Assembly (NCBI GenBank): GCA_033856535.1
Contig: JAWVEV010000175.1
Span: forward strand, 1 to 31,682
Source: JAWVEV01 sp033856535
Lineage (GTDB): Bacteria; Actinomycetota; Thermoleophilia; Miltoncostaeales; Miltoncostaeaceae
Length of the DNA stretch: 31,682 nt
Direction of reading: 5' to 3'
Below, piece by piece: positions 1 through 8,254 of the stretch; the stretch's first letter is position 1; the number at the start of each line of letters is the position of its first letter. Both the position numbers and the translations under genes were made by a program. The notes below the pieces were generated by a model, which ran no database searches, was not told the DNA's origin, and saw only the letters and a program-made list of their open reading frames with translations.

Positions 1-25
1 CCGGGCCGCCCGGGCGGCGGGGGGG

Positions 26-1141
26 GTGCTGGGGGTGGCGGGCCGGCGGCGGGAGCTGGGGTCGCCCGGTGGCCCCGACGCAATTTGGCGCCGCCGGACC
101 CAATTGGCGCAGCCGGACGGCGACGACCTCCGCCGGCACGGCGACGCGATGGTGCCCCCGGGGGCCGCCGACCACGCCGTGAACGTCATCGCCGGCGGTC
201 CCCCCGACTGGCTTCGCGACGAGCTTCGCCGGGCGCTCGAGGAGGACGCCGGCGCCTACCCCCGCGAGGACGTCGCCCGCGCCGCCGCCGGCGCGCGCCA
301 CGGCCGTGCCGCCGAGGAGGTCGTCCCCACGAACGGCGCCGCCGAGGCCATCTGGCTTCTGCCGCCGGCCCTCCGCCCCCGCCTCGCCGCCTGCGTGCAC
401 CCCGGCTTCACCGAGGCCGAGGCCGCCCTCCGCGCCCACGGCATCCCCGTCGTCCGCGCCATGCGCGACCCCTCCCGCAACTTCGCCCTCGACCCCCGCG
501 CCGTGCCCGACGAGGCCGACCTCGTCGTCCTCGCCAACCCCGGATCCCCCACCGGCACGCTCGACCCCGCCGCGGCGGTCCTCGCCCTGCGCCGGCCCGG
601 CCGCGTCCTCGCCGTCGACGAGGCCTTCATGGACCTCATCCCCGGCGAGCCGGGGAGCCTCGCCGGCGAGGCGCTCGACGACGTGATCGTCATCCGCAGC
701 CTCACCAAGTCGCTCGCCATCCCCGGCGTCCGCGCCGGCTACGCCCTCGCCCCGCCCCCGCTCGCCGCCCGCCTGCGCGCGGTCCGCCCGCCCTGGTCCG
801 CGGGCGCGCTCGCGCTCGCCGCCATCGCCGCCGCCTCCGCCCGCCCCGACGCCGCCGCCCTCGTCGCCGAGCGCGCCCAGCGCGAGCGCGCCGACCTCGA
901 GCGCCGCCTCGCCGGCGTCGCCGGCGTCCGCGTCTGGCCCGGCGCCGCCAACTTCTGCCTCGTCGAGGTCCCCGACGGCCCCGCCGCGCTCGCCCGCCTC
1001 GGCGCCCGCGGCATCGCCGTCCGCCCCTGCGCCGGCTTCCCCGGCCTCGGCCCCGGCCACCTGCGCCTCACCGCCCGCGGCCCCGAGGAGAACCGCCGCC
1101 TGGTCGAGGCCCTGGCCGAGGCGGTGCCGGCGTGGGCGTGA
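26..1141 (+). CDS. cobC: CobC-type PLP aminotransferase (threonine-phosphate decarboxylase-like), cobalamin aminopropanol arm
   Basis: Fold-type I PLP enzyme of the HisC/CobC (Salmonella CobD) family, which supplies the (R)-1-amino-2-propanol phosphate arm attached by CobD/CbiB. Visible motifs are the NPGSPTG loop (residues 171-177, the usual NPNNPTG), DEAF (198-201) with the PLP-binding Asp, SLTKSLAIPGVRAGYA (225-240) with the Schiff-base Lys228 and the following Arg, and a C-terminal HLRLTARGPEENRRL. Homology seems to begin near LRRHGD (residue 35), so the first 34 residues, rich in Arg and Gly, are doubtful. A TTG at 104 is another possible start, and neither start has a clear ribosome site. 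The stop overlaps the cobL start (GTGA), which implies translational coupling. In Salmonella nomenclature 'CobC' is a phosphatase; here the name follows Pseudomonas/Mycobacterium usage. Confidence 0.88.
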   Translation: MLGVAGRRRELGSPGGPDAIWRRRTQLAQPDGDDLRRHGDAMVPPGAADHAVNVIAGGPPDWLRDELRRALEEDAGAYPREDVARAAAGARHGRAAEEVVPTNGAAEAIWLLPPALRPRLAACVHPGFTEAEAALRAHGIPVVRAMRDPSRNFALDPRAVPDEADLVVLANPGSPTGTLDPAAAVLALRRPGRVLAVDEAFMDLIPGEPGSLAGEALDDVIVIRSLTKSLAIPGVRAGYALAPPPLAARLRAVRPPWSAGALALAAIAAASARPDAAALVAERAQRERADLERRLAGVAGVRVWPGAANFCLVEVPDGPAALARLGARGIAVRPCAGFPGLGPGHLRLTARGPEENRRLVEALAEAVPAWA

Positions 1142-2322
1142 CCGTGGTCGGCATCGGCGCCGACGGCTGGGAGGGCCTCGGCGCGGCGGCGCGCGCGGCC
1201 GTCGAGGACGCGGACCTCCTGATCGGCGGGGCGCGCCACCTCGGCCTCGTGCCCGACACCGGCGCCGAGCGCATGCCCTGGCCCTCGCCGATGTCCGAGC
1301 TGCTCGACCGTCTGCCCGAGCTCTCCGGCCGGCGCGTCTGCGTGCTCGCGACCGGCGACCCGATGCTGCACGGCGTCGGCACCGCCCTGGCCCGGCGCGT
1401 GCCCATCGCCGTCATCCCCGCCCCCTCGGCCTTCTCCCTCGCCTGCGCGCGCCTGCGCTGGAGCGAGGAGGACGTCGACCTGCTGAGCCTGGTGCACCGG
1501 CCGGTCGAGATCCTCCATCCGGCCCTGGCGCCCGGCCGGCGCGCCGTGGTCCTCACCGGCTCGGTCGAGCACCCCGAGGCCGTCGCCGCCCTGCTCCGCG
1601 ACCGCGGCTTCGGCCCCAGCCGGCTGGTCCGTCTGGAGGAGCTGGGCGGCCCGGCCGAGCGGATCCTGGAGGGCACCGCCGACGATCCCCCGCCCGGCCC
1701 GGTCGTCCCCCTCCACGCCCTCGCGATCGAGTTCCGCCCCGGCTCCGCCGCCGGCCCGCTCGCCCGCGTCCCCGGCCTGCCCGACGAGGCCTTCGCGACC
1801 GACGGCCAATTGACCAAGCGCGAGGTCCGCGCCGTGACCCTCGCCGCCCTCGGCCCCCTCCCCGGCGAGCTGCTCTGGGACGTCGGCGCCGGCAGCGGCA
1901 GCGTCGGCATCGAGTGGATGCGCGCCCACCCGGCCTGCCGCGCCATCGCGATCGAGGCCCGCCGGGACCGCGTCGAGCGCGCCGGCGCCAACGCGCGCGC
2001 CCTCGGCGTCCCCGGCCTGCAGGTCCTCTGGGGCGAGGCCCCCGCCGCGCTCGCCGACCTCGACCCGCCCGACGCCGTCTTCATCGGCGGCGGCCTCACG
2101 ACCCCCGCCCTGGTCGAGGCCTGCTGGCACGCCCTCCGCCCCGGAGGCCGCCTCGTCGCCAACGCCGTCACGCTCGAGGGGGAGGCCGAGCTCACCCGCC
2201 GGCGCGCCGCGCTGGGCGGCCGCCTGGTGCGCCTGGAGGTCGCCGTCGCCGAGCCGATCGGCGGCTTCACCGGCTGGCGCCCGCACCGGCCCATCGTCCA
2301 GTGGTCGGTCACCAAGCCGTGA
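1138..2322 (+). CDS. cobL: Precorrin-6B C5,C15-methyltransferase, CbiE-CbiT fusion
   Basis: Bifunctional SAM-dependent enzyme that methylates C5 and C15 of the corrin ring and decarboxylates the C12 acetate side chain. Residues 1-~200 form the CbiE-type tetrapyrrole methylase, starting VTVVGIGADGW, with ATGDPMLHG (71-79) as the conserved GDP motif. Residues ~215-394 form the CbiT domain, with the Rossmann SAM loop LWDVGAGSGSVGIEW (246-260) and a following acidic IEA (272-274). At 394 aa it has the usual length of fused CobL. The GTG start overlaps the upstream stop by 4 nt, and its own TGA overlaps the cobM GTG the same way, so the three genes form one plus-strand unit. Confidence 0.95.
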   Translation: MTVVGIGADGWEGLGAAARAAVEDADLLIGGARHLGLVPDTGAERMPWPSPMSELLDRLPELSGRRVCVLATGDPMLHGVGTALARRVPIAVIPAPSAFSLACARLRWSEEDVDLLSLVHRPVEILHPALAPGRRAVVLTGSVEHPEAVAALLRDRGFGPSRLVRLEELGGPAERILEGTADDPPPGPVVPLHALAIEFRPGSAAGPLARVPGLPDEAFATDGQLTKREVRAVTLAALGPLPGELLWDVGAGSGSVGIEWMRAHPACRAIAIEARRDRVERAGANARALGVPGLQVLWGEAPAALADLDPPDAVFIGGGLTTPALVEACWHALRPGGRLVANAVTLEGEAELTRRRAALGGRLVRLEVAVAEPIGGFTGWRPHRPIVQWSVTKP

Positions 2323-3086
2323 CGGTCCACTTCATCGGCGCCGGCCCCGGCGCCCCCGACCTGCTCACCCTGCGCGGCCGCGACCTGATCGCGTCCTGTC
2401 CGGTGTGCCTCTACGCCGGCTCGCTCGTGCCCGAGGCCGTCCTTGCCCACGCGCCCGAGGACGCCGACCTGGTCGACACCGCCGAGCTCGACCTGGACCG
2501 CATCGTCGACCTGATGCACCGGGCCCACCTGGCCGGCCGGGACGTCGCCCGCCTCCACTCCGGCGACCCCTCGGTCTTCAGCGCGATGGCCGAGCAGATG
2601 CGCCGGCTCGACGCCCTCGGCGTGCCCTACGACGTCACCCCCGGCGTGCCCGCCTATGCCGCCGCCGCCGCGGCGCTGCGCCGCGAGCTCACGGTCCCCG
2701 AGGTCGGCCAGACCGTCGTGCTGAGCCGGATCTCCTCGCGCTCGTCGGCCATGCCGCCGGGCGAGGACCTGGCCTCCCTGGCGGCCGGCCCCGGCACGCT
2801 CGTCCTGCACCTCGCCGTCCAGGCGATCGAGACGGTCGTCGCGGAGCTGCTCCCCGCCCGCGGCCCGGACTGCCCCGTCGCCGTCGTCGCCCGCGCGAGC
2901 TGGGACGACGAGCTGGTCCTTCGCGGCACCCTGGCCGACATCGCCGACCAGGTGGTCGCCGCCGGCGTCCGCCGGACCGCGGTGATCATCGCCGGGCCCG
3001 CCCTCGCCGCCGAGGGCTTCCGCGACAGCCACCTCTACTCCAAGGCGCGCCCCCGTTCCTCGGCGCGCGAGCGCGCCGGGGAATAA
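2319..3086 (+). CDS. cobM: Precorrin-4 C11-methyltransferase
   Basis: Class III tetrapyrrole methylase (CobM/CbiF) that adds the C11 methyl group. The N-terminal VHFIGAGPGAPDLLTLRG is the family's signature glycine-rich loop. It is followed by CPVCLYAGSLVP, LHSGDPSVFSAMAEQ (the GDP motif) and YDVTPGVPAYAAAAAAL (the PGV/S motif). DSHLYSKARPR near the C-terminus is the usual 'SxLYxxxfxHxfR' ending. At 255 aa it matches the family. The GTG start overlaps the cobL stop. The gene ends 3 bp before the converging cbiD stop, which leaves no room for a separate terminator between them. Confidence 0.95.
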   Translation: MTVHFIGAGPGAPDLLTLRGRDLIASCPVCLYAGSLVPEAVLAHAPEDADLVDTAELDLDRIVDLMHRAHLAGRDVARLHSGDPSVFSAMAEQMRRLDALGVPYDVTPGVPAYAAAAAALRRELTVPEVGQTVVLSRISSRSSAMPPGEDLASLAAGPGTLVLHLAVQAIETVVAELLPARGPDCPVAVVARASWDDELVLRGTLADIADQVVAAGVRRTAVIIAGPALAAEGFRDSHLYSKARPRSSARERAGE

Positions 3087-3089
3087 CCC

Positions 3090-4172
3090 TCAGCGGGCGG
3101 CCGCCTCCCCCACCACTTGGCCTTCTCGGTTCACCACCATCACGTCCACGACCACCGGCGCGGCGCCCAGCGCCCGCTGGGCGACCAGCCGCGCGCCCTC
3201 GGCCACCCCGTCGGCCAGCGGCACGCCGGCGGCCTGGCACAGCTCGAGCGCATGGAGCGCCGTCGTCGCGGCGCGCACCGCCCCGACCAGGTCCGGCCCG
3301 CCGCCCCGCTCGCCCGCGACCTGGGCCAGCCGGTCGAGATCGACCTGCGAGCGCGCCGAGTGCAGGTCCAGGTGGCCGTCGGCCAGCTTGCTCAGCTTCC
3401 CGATCCCGCCCGCGATCGTGAGCCGCGGCACCGGGTGCCGGCGCAGGTAGGCCAGCAGCGCACCGGCGAAGTCGCCCATGTCGAGGAGCGCCGTCACCGG
3501 CAGCCCGTGCCGCTCCATCGCGGCCCGCTCGGAGGTGCGCCCGGTGGCCCCGGCCACGTGGTCGTGCCCGGCCGCCAGCGCCACGTCGATCCCGCGGTGG
3601 ATCGACGCGATCCACGAGGAGCACGAGTAGGGGATCACCACGCCGGTCGTCCCCAGGATCGAGAGGCCGCCGAGGATCCCGAGGCGCGGGTTCCAGGTGC
3701 GCGCCGCCAGCGCCTCGCCGTCCTCGACCCCGACCTCCACCACCACGTCGGCGGCGAGGCCGTTGGCCGTCGCCAGCTCGACCACCACGTCGCGCATCAT
3801 CCGCCGCGGCACCGGGTTGATCGCCGGCTCGCCCACGGCGAGCGGCAGCCCGGGCAGCGTCACCGTGCCCACCCCGCGGCCGGCCAGGAAGGTCACGCCC
3901 GAGCCGGGCGGGCCAAGGCGCACGGTCGACCGCACCAGCGCGCCGTGGGTCACGTCGGGGTCGTCGCCGGCGTCCTTGATCACCCCCGCCGTCGCGGCGC
4001 TGCCCTCGCGCCGCGCCTCGGCCAGCGCGAACTCAGGCCGCTCGCCTCCCGGCAGCACGATCCCGACCGGGTCGGGGAAGTCACCGGTCAGGAGCGCCGC
4101 GTAGGCCGCCTTCGTCGCCGCGGTCGCGCAGGCGCCGGTGGTCCAGCCGCGCCGGAGCGCCGGCTCGCTCAC
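3090..4172 (-). CDS. cbiD: Cobalt-precorrin-5B C1-methyltransferase
   Basis: CbiD catalyses C1 methylation in the anaerobic (cobalt-early) route. The N-terminal LRRGWTTGACATAATKAAY (residues 6-24) is the family hallmark 'L+xGxTTGxCAxAAxKA'. Later come INPVPRRMM, ARTWNPRLGILGGLSILGTTG and LDMGDFAGALLAYLRR, all typical of CbiD. At 360 aa it is full length. The GTG start at 4172 lies 2 bp from the divergent cobK GTG at 4175, and no other start fits the conserved N-terminus. It is the only clearly anaerobic-type ring methylase here. No CobF, the aerobic C1 enzyme, is visible, so CbiD probably fills that step. Confidence 0.94.
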   Translation of the reverse strand: MSEPALRRGWTTGACATAATKAAYAALLTGDFPDPVGIVLPGGERPEFALAEARREGSAATAGVIKDAGDDPDVTHGALVRSTVRLGPPGSGVTFLAGRGVGTVTLPGLPLAVGEPAINPVPRRMMRDVVVELATANGLAADVVVEVGVEDGEALAARTWNPRLGILGGLSILGTTGVVIPYSCSSWIASIHRGIDVALAAGHDHVAGATGRTSERAAMERHGLPVTALLDMGDFAGALLAYLRRHPVPRLTIAGGIGKLSKLADGHLDLHSARSQVDLDRLAQVAGERGGGPDLVGAVRAATTALHALELCQAAGVPLADGVAEGARLVAQRALGAAPVVVDVMVVNREGQVVGEAAAR

Positions 4173-4174
4173 CG

Positions 4175-4921
4175 GTGACCCGCGTCCTGATCCTGGGCGG
4201 CACCTCCGAGGCGCGCGAGCTGGCGGCAGCCCTGGTCGCGCGCCCCGACGTGGAGCCGATCTCCTCGCTCGCCGGGCGCGTCCGGAACCCGCGCCTGCCC
4301 GAGGGGGAGGTCCGCGTGGGCGGCTTCGGCGGCCCCGCGGCGCTCGCGCGCTGGCTCGAGGAGCGCGCGGTCGCCGCGGTGGTCGACGCCACCCACCCCT
4401 TCGCCGAGCGCATCTCGGCCTCCGCCGCGACGGCCTGCGCGCGCGCCGGCGTGCCGCTCGTCGCGCTGCGCCGGCCGGGCTGGACCGCCGGGCCGCGCGA
4501 CGATTGGCGCTGGGTCTCCAGCCTGGAGGAGGCCGCCGGGGCGCTCCCGGCGCTGGGGCGCCGGCCGTTCCTCACCACCGGCCGGCAGGGGCTCTCGGCC
4601 TTCGCGCACCTCGACCGCCTGTGGTTCCTGATCCGGACCGTCGACCCGCCGACCGGGCCGTTGCCGCCGCACCGGCACCTCGTGCTCGACCGCGGCCCCT
4701 ACACCATCCCCGGCGAGCGGGCGCTCGTCCAGGCCCACGGGATCGACGTGGTCGTCACGAAGGACAGCGGCGGCGCCCACACCGCCGCCAAGCTCGCCGT
4801 CGCACGGGAGCTGGGGCTGCCCGTGGTGGTCGTCCGCCGGCCGCCGCGCCCGCCGGCGCCGGCCGCGACGAATGTCGCGGAGGCGCTGGCCCTGCTCGAG
4901 GCTGCGATTCAGGCCGGGTAG
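4175..4921 (+). CDS. cobK: Precorrin-6A reductase
   Basis: CobK/CbiJ NADPH-dependent reductase of the corrin macrocycle. It begins VTRVLILGGTSEARELA, the family's nucleotide-binding start. It also has DATHPFAERISASAATAC, LTTGRQGLSAFAHL and VVTKDSGGAHTAAKLAVARE, where the 'TKdSG' motif with its downstream region is diagnostic. At 248 aa it is normal length. The GTG start sits in the 8-bp palindrome CACCGGTG shared with the divergent cbiD start, so its promoter and any ribosome site must lie inside cbiD. Its 3' end overlaps the end of converging cobIJ by 13 nt (4909-4921). Confidence 0.94.
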   Translation: MTRVLILGGTSEARELAAALVARPDVEPISSLAGRVRNPRLPEGEVRVGGFGGPAALARWLEERAVAAVVDATHPFAERISASAATACARAGVPLVALRRPGWTAGPRDDWRWVSSLEEAAGALPALGRRPFLTTGRQGLSAFAHLDRLWFLIRTVDPPTGPLPPHRHLVLDRGPYTIPGERALVQAHGIDVVVTKDSGGAHTAAKLAVARELGLPVVVVRRPPRPPAPAATNVAEALALLEAAIQAG

Positions 4922-6402
4922 CGCCGCGGCGTGTAGACCAGCTCGCCGCCGTCCGGGCGCCGGACCCGGCGGGTGGTCGAGGAGCCCACCAGCACGATCG
5001 TGCGCATGTCGGCGGCCGCCGGGTCGAGCTCGCCCAGGCTGGTCACGGTCACGCGCTCGCCCGGCCCGCCGACGTCGCGGGCCAGCACCACCGGCGTCTC
5101 CGGGTCGCGGTGGCGAAGCAGCGCCTCGCGCGCCCTCGCCAACCCCTGCGTCCGGGCCCTCGACGCCGGGTTGTAGAGCGCCAGCGCCAGGTCGGCGCCG
5201 GCCGCGGCCTCCAGCCGCCGCTCCACCACCTCCCACGGCTTGAGCCGGTCCGAGAGCGAGATCACGCAGAAGTCGTGCCCCAGCGGCGCGCCGGCCCGGG
5301 CCGCCGCGGCCTGCATCGCCGACACGCCCGGCACCACGCGCACCGCCACGCCGGCCAGCTCCGCCGGCGCCTCGGCCAGCGCCTCCACCACCGCGCTGGC
5401 CATCGCGAACACCCCCGGGTCGCCCGAGGAGACCACCGCCACCCGGGCGCCGGCCGCCGCCAGCTCCAGCGCGTGCCGCGCCCGCGCGCCCTCCTCGCGG
5501 TTGTCGGTCGCATGGCGGACCTGGCCGGCCCGCGACGGCAGCCGGTCGAGATACGGGCCGTAGCCCACCAGCGCGTCCGCCTGGGCCAGCGCCAGCCCGG
5601 CCTCGGGCGTGAGCCATGGCGGCCCGGCGGGCCCCAGGCCGACCACCGCCACCTCGCCCATGGCGGCGCCCGTCGCCTCCGCCGGGTCCGCCGACGGCAC
5701 GAGCACCAGCGAGAAGTAGGGCACCGCGGCGGGGTCGACCTCGGCGATCGGCGCCACGCGCTGGTCGTCGCGGCTCGCCCGCTCCACGTACACGGCCCGC
5801 TCGGTGAGCCCCGCCTCGTCCACCGCCGCGCGCACGCCCCCGAAGGTCCGCCCCAGCTTCATGATCGCCGCGGCGTCGGAGGACCGAAGCCGGGCCGCGA
5901 TCGCCGAGGGCGGCAGCGTCCCCGGGATCACGGTCAGCACCTCGTCGTAGCGCACCAGCGGGCGGCCGGCGGCGGCCGCCGCCGCGTTCACCGAGGTCAC
6001 CCCCGGGACCACCTCGGTGGGGTACCTCCCGGCCAGGCGCTCGTGGATGTGCGCGTATGAGCCGTAGAAGAACGGGTCCCCGGCGCAGAGCACGGCCACG
6101 TCCCGGCCGGCGTCGAGGTGACCGGCGATCGTCGCGGCCATCGCGTCGTAGAACTCGGCCAGGGCGCCCTCGTAGCCGCCCGGGTGGTCCGTGGTCTCGA
6201 CCGTGACCGGGTAGATCATCGCCAGCAGCTCCTGGCCGTGGCGCAGGTAGGGCTCGGCGCTGCGCAGCGCGTTGCTGCGGCCGTGCCGGGCCGCCGGATA
6301 GGCCACGACGTGGGCCGCCTCGATGCGCCGCTTGGCGCGCACGGTGACCAGCTCCGGGTCGCCCGGGCCGACCCCGATCCCGCGCAGCGTGCCGGTACTC
6401 AC
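4909..6402 (-). CDS. cobIJ: Bifunctional precorrin-2 C20- / precorrin-3B C17-methyltransferase fusion
   Basis: Two tetrapyrrole methylases in one 497-residue chain, arranged as in mycobacterial CobIJ. Residues 1-~245 are CobI (C20 methylation of precorrin-2), starting STGTLRGIGVGPGDPELVTV, with CAGDPFFYGSYAHIHERL (106-123) and VVPGVTSVNAAAAAAG (131-146). Residues ~249-497 are CobJ (C17 methylation and ring contraction), starting EVAVVGLGPAGPPWLTPEA, with VSSGDPGVFAMASAV (324-338), VVPGVSAMQAAAARAGAPL (356-374) and LYNPASRARTQ (409-419). The GTG start at 6402 overlaps the cobH stop (GTGA). It is the last gene of the riboswitch-led operon and converges on cobK with a 13-nt overlap. Confidence 0.95.
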   Translation of the reverse strand: MSTGTLRGIGVGPGDPELVTVRAKRRIEAAHVVAYPAARHGRSNALRSAEPYLRHGQELLAMIYPVTVETTDHPGGYEGALAEFYDAMAATIAGHLDAGRDVAVLCAGDPFFYGSYAHIHERLAGRYPTEVVPGVTSVNAAAAAAGRPLVRYDEVLTVIPGTLPPSAIAARLRSSDAAAIMKLGRTFGGVRAAVDEAGLTERAVYVERASRDDQRVAPIAEVDPAAVPYFSLVLVPSADPAEATGAAMGEVAVVGLGPAGPPWLTPEAGLALAQADALVGYGPYLDRLPSRAGQVRHATDNREEGARARHALELAAAGARVAVVSSGDPGVFAMASAVVEALAEAPAELAGVAVRVVPGVSAMQAAAARAGAPLGHDFCVISLSDRLKPWEVVERRLEAAAGADLALALYNPASRARTQGLARAREALLRHRDPETPVVLARDVGGPGERVTVTSLGELDPAAADMRTIVLVGSSTTRRVRRPDGGELVYTPRRYPA

Positions 6403-7028
6403 TCGGCGTCGCTCGCCAGCGCGTTCACCGCGGCCGCGGCCATCGCGCTGCCGCCGCGGCGCCCGCGCACCACCAGGAACTCGAGCCCCCCGGGGTGCTC
6501 GGCCAGCGCGTCCTTCGACTCGGCCGCGCCCACGAAGCCCACCGGCACCCCGATGACCGCGGCCGGGCGGCCGGCTCCCCCGTCGATCATCTCCAGCAGC
6601 CGGAAGAGCGCGGTGGGCGCATTGCCCACGGCCACCACGGCGCCCTCCAGCACCGGGCGCCACAGCTCGAGCGCGGCGGCGCTGCGGGTGGTGCCGAGCT
6701 CGGCGGCCAGCCCCGGCACGTCCGGGTGGCGCAGCGTGCAGACCACCTCGTTGCGGGCGGGCAGGCGGGCGCGGGTGACGCCGCTGGCGACCATCGTCGC
6801 GTCGCAGAGGATCGGCGCGCCGGCGCGCAGGGCGTCGCGCGCGGCCGGCCCGAAGCCCGGCGAGGCGGCGAGGTCCCGGGTCAGGTCGACCATCCCGCAG
6901 GCGTGGATCATCCGCACGGCCACCCGCTCCATCACGGGCTCCAGCCCGGAGAGGTCGGCCTCGGCGCGGATGATCGCGAAGGAGCGCTCATAGATCGCGG
7001 CGCCGTCGCGGATGTGGTCCCGGCTCAC
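6399..7028 (-). CDS. cobH: Precorrin-8X methylmutase
   Basis: CobH/CbiC moves a methyl group from C11 to C12 to give hydrogenobyrinic acid. ERVAVRMIHACGMVDL (residues 35-50) contains the catalytic His42. ILCDATMVASGVTR, VVAVGNAPTALFRLLEMI, GVPVGFVGAAESKDAL and VVRGRRGGSAMAAAAVNAL are all conserved in the family. At 209 aa it has the standard length. The GTG start overlaps the cobG stop by 4 nt and its stop overlaps the cobIJ start by 4 nt, so it is tightly coupled in the operon. Confidence 0.96.
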   Translation of the reverse strand: MSRDHIRDGAAIYERSFAIIRAEADLSGLEPVMERVAVRMIHACGMVDLTRDLAASPGFGPAARDALRAGAPILCDATMVASGVTRARLPARNEVVCTLRHPDVPGLAAELGTTRSAAALELWRPVLEGAVVAVGNAPTALFRLLEMIDGGAGRPAAVIGVPVGFVGAAESKDALAEHPGGLEFLVVRGRRGGSAMAAAAVNALASDAE

Positions 7029-8254
7029 GGGCGCCCCCGGCTCATGAGGTAGCCGGCGGGGCCGGCGGTGATCAGGCGCACCGGCCCCGCGGGCGTTCCG
7101 CAGCGCCGCTCGCAACCGGCCCAGTGCTCGGGCGGGGCGCCGGCGCTGCGCCGTCCGGCCCGGGCGGCAGCCTCGGCGCGGACGTCGGCCAGCGCCTCGG
7201 CGCAGCCCACGGCGCCGGCACAGGCCGAGAGGCCGAGCCAGGGGCTCTCCGGCGAGGCGTCGAGCCCGAAGGCGTGGAGCGCCGCGGCCGCCTCGCGAAC
7301 CGCCCCGGCCGGGATGTCCGGGACGACCACCGTGCGCCAGACCGACACGCGTGCCTCCGGGCGAAGGTCCGCCAGCAGGCGCAGCGCGGCCGAGGCCATC
7401 CGCCCGAGCGGCGGCACCGCCGCCAGGGCCACCCGCCCGTCGGGCTGGGGCAGCGGGCCGGCCGGGCCGGGCGCGGGCGGCGGGGCGACCGACCGGGCCG
7501 AGGGCGCGACCACCTCGGCGACCCCCTCCGCGCGCGAGGCCCGCAGCCGCCCGGTCACCCGATCGGCGCCCCGGGGCAGGTCGGCCACCCGCCACGCCGC
7601 GGCCTCCCCCAGCTCGGCCAGGAACGCCCGCGCGGCGGCGGCGGCCATCGCGGCGGCGGCGTCGGGGCCGGCGCGCAGCCCGGTGTCCAGGTCGCCCACG
7701 TGCAGCGCGATCACATCCCCGTCGGGGGCCAGCGCCACGTCGCGGTCCAGTCCCATCACGGCGCCGGATCCGTCCTCGACGGCGAACGCGAACCGCCCCG
7801 ACAGCCGTGTCAGCCCGGGGTCGGCGCAGATCGCACGGTCGAGCGCGTCGACCAGTGGCCGCGCGTCGATCGAGGCCGCCGGATCCCGGCCGGCGAGCGG
7901 GCTCGCGAAAATGTTCCGCACGCGCTCGTGCGGGAACGAGGGCAGCAGCCCGGCGCCGGCGAGGCGGGTCGCAAGCGCCTCGCCGGCGTCGGGCGCGAGG
8001 CCGCGCAGCTGGACGTTCGCGCGCACGGTGAGGTCGACGAAGCCGTCGCCGAGCTGATCCGCGGCGTCGGCCAGGGCCCGTAGGCCGGTGCGGTCGATGC
8101 GCCCGCCGGGGAGCCGCACGCGGGCGAGGAACCCGTCGCGCGCCTCGTGAAGGCGAAGCGCGCCCGGGCAGCGGTCGGCGGCCGGCCTCGGGGCTCGCGG
8201 GCCGGTTTCCACCGGCCCGCTCGCGTCCTGCTGACCCGCCTGAAGGCGGCTCAT
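7025..8254 (-). CDS. cobG: Precorrin-3B synthase, aerobic-route Fe-S/siroheme-reductase-like protein
   Basis: CobG is the oxygen-using monooxygenase that hydroxylates precorrin-3A before ring contraction. The sequence has two nitrite/sulfite-reductase half domains: LTVRANVQLRGL (75-86) and, in the second half, the cluster-binding pattern C345-x5-C351 (SACAGAVGCAEA) with C381-x3-C385 (WAGCERRCG), as expected for a [4Fe-4S] centre. The first 30 residues are probably disordered. The ATG at 8254 overlaps the cobQ TGA (ATGA). At 409 aa the length fits. Its presence implies an O2-dependent route, which contrasts with cbiD in the same island. Confidence 0.9.
   Translation of the reverse strand: MSRLQAGQQDASGPVETGPRAPRPAADRCPGALRLHEARDGFLARVRLPGGRIDRTGLRALADAADQLGDGFVDLTVRANVQLRGLAPDAGEALATRLAGAGLLPSFPHERVRNIFASPLAGRDPAASIDARPLVDALDRAICADPGLTRLSGRFAFAVEDGSGAVMGLDRDVALAPDGDVIALHVGDLDTGLRAGPDAAAAMAAAAARAFLAELGEAAAWRVADLPRGADRVTGRLRASRAEGVAEVVAPSARSVAPPPAPGPAGPLPQPDGRVALAAVPPLGRMASAALRLLADLRPEARVSVWRTVVVPDIPAGAVREAAAALHAFGLDASPESPWLGLSACAGAVGCAEALADVRAEAAARAGRRSAGAPPEHWAGCERRCGTPAGPVRLITAGPAGYLMSRGRP

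Noticed and set aside
81..118. Near-duplicate 18-19 nt segments starting caattt/caattg
   Set aside because: Only two short copies, both inside the doubtful N-terminal extension of the first gene. No dyad or element boundary supports a function.
85..1137. Upstream extension of the cobL frame back to 85
   Set aside because: The extension is almost pure Arg/Pro, out of frame with the recognisable aminotransferase. CobL homology begins at the GTG at 1138.
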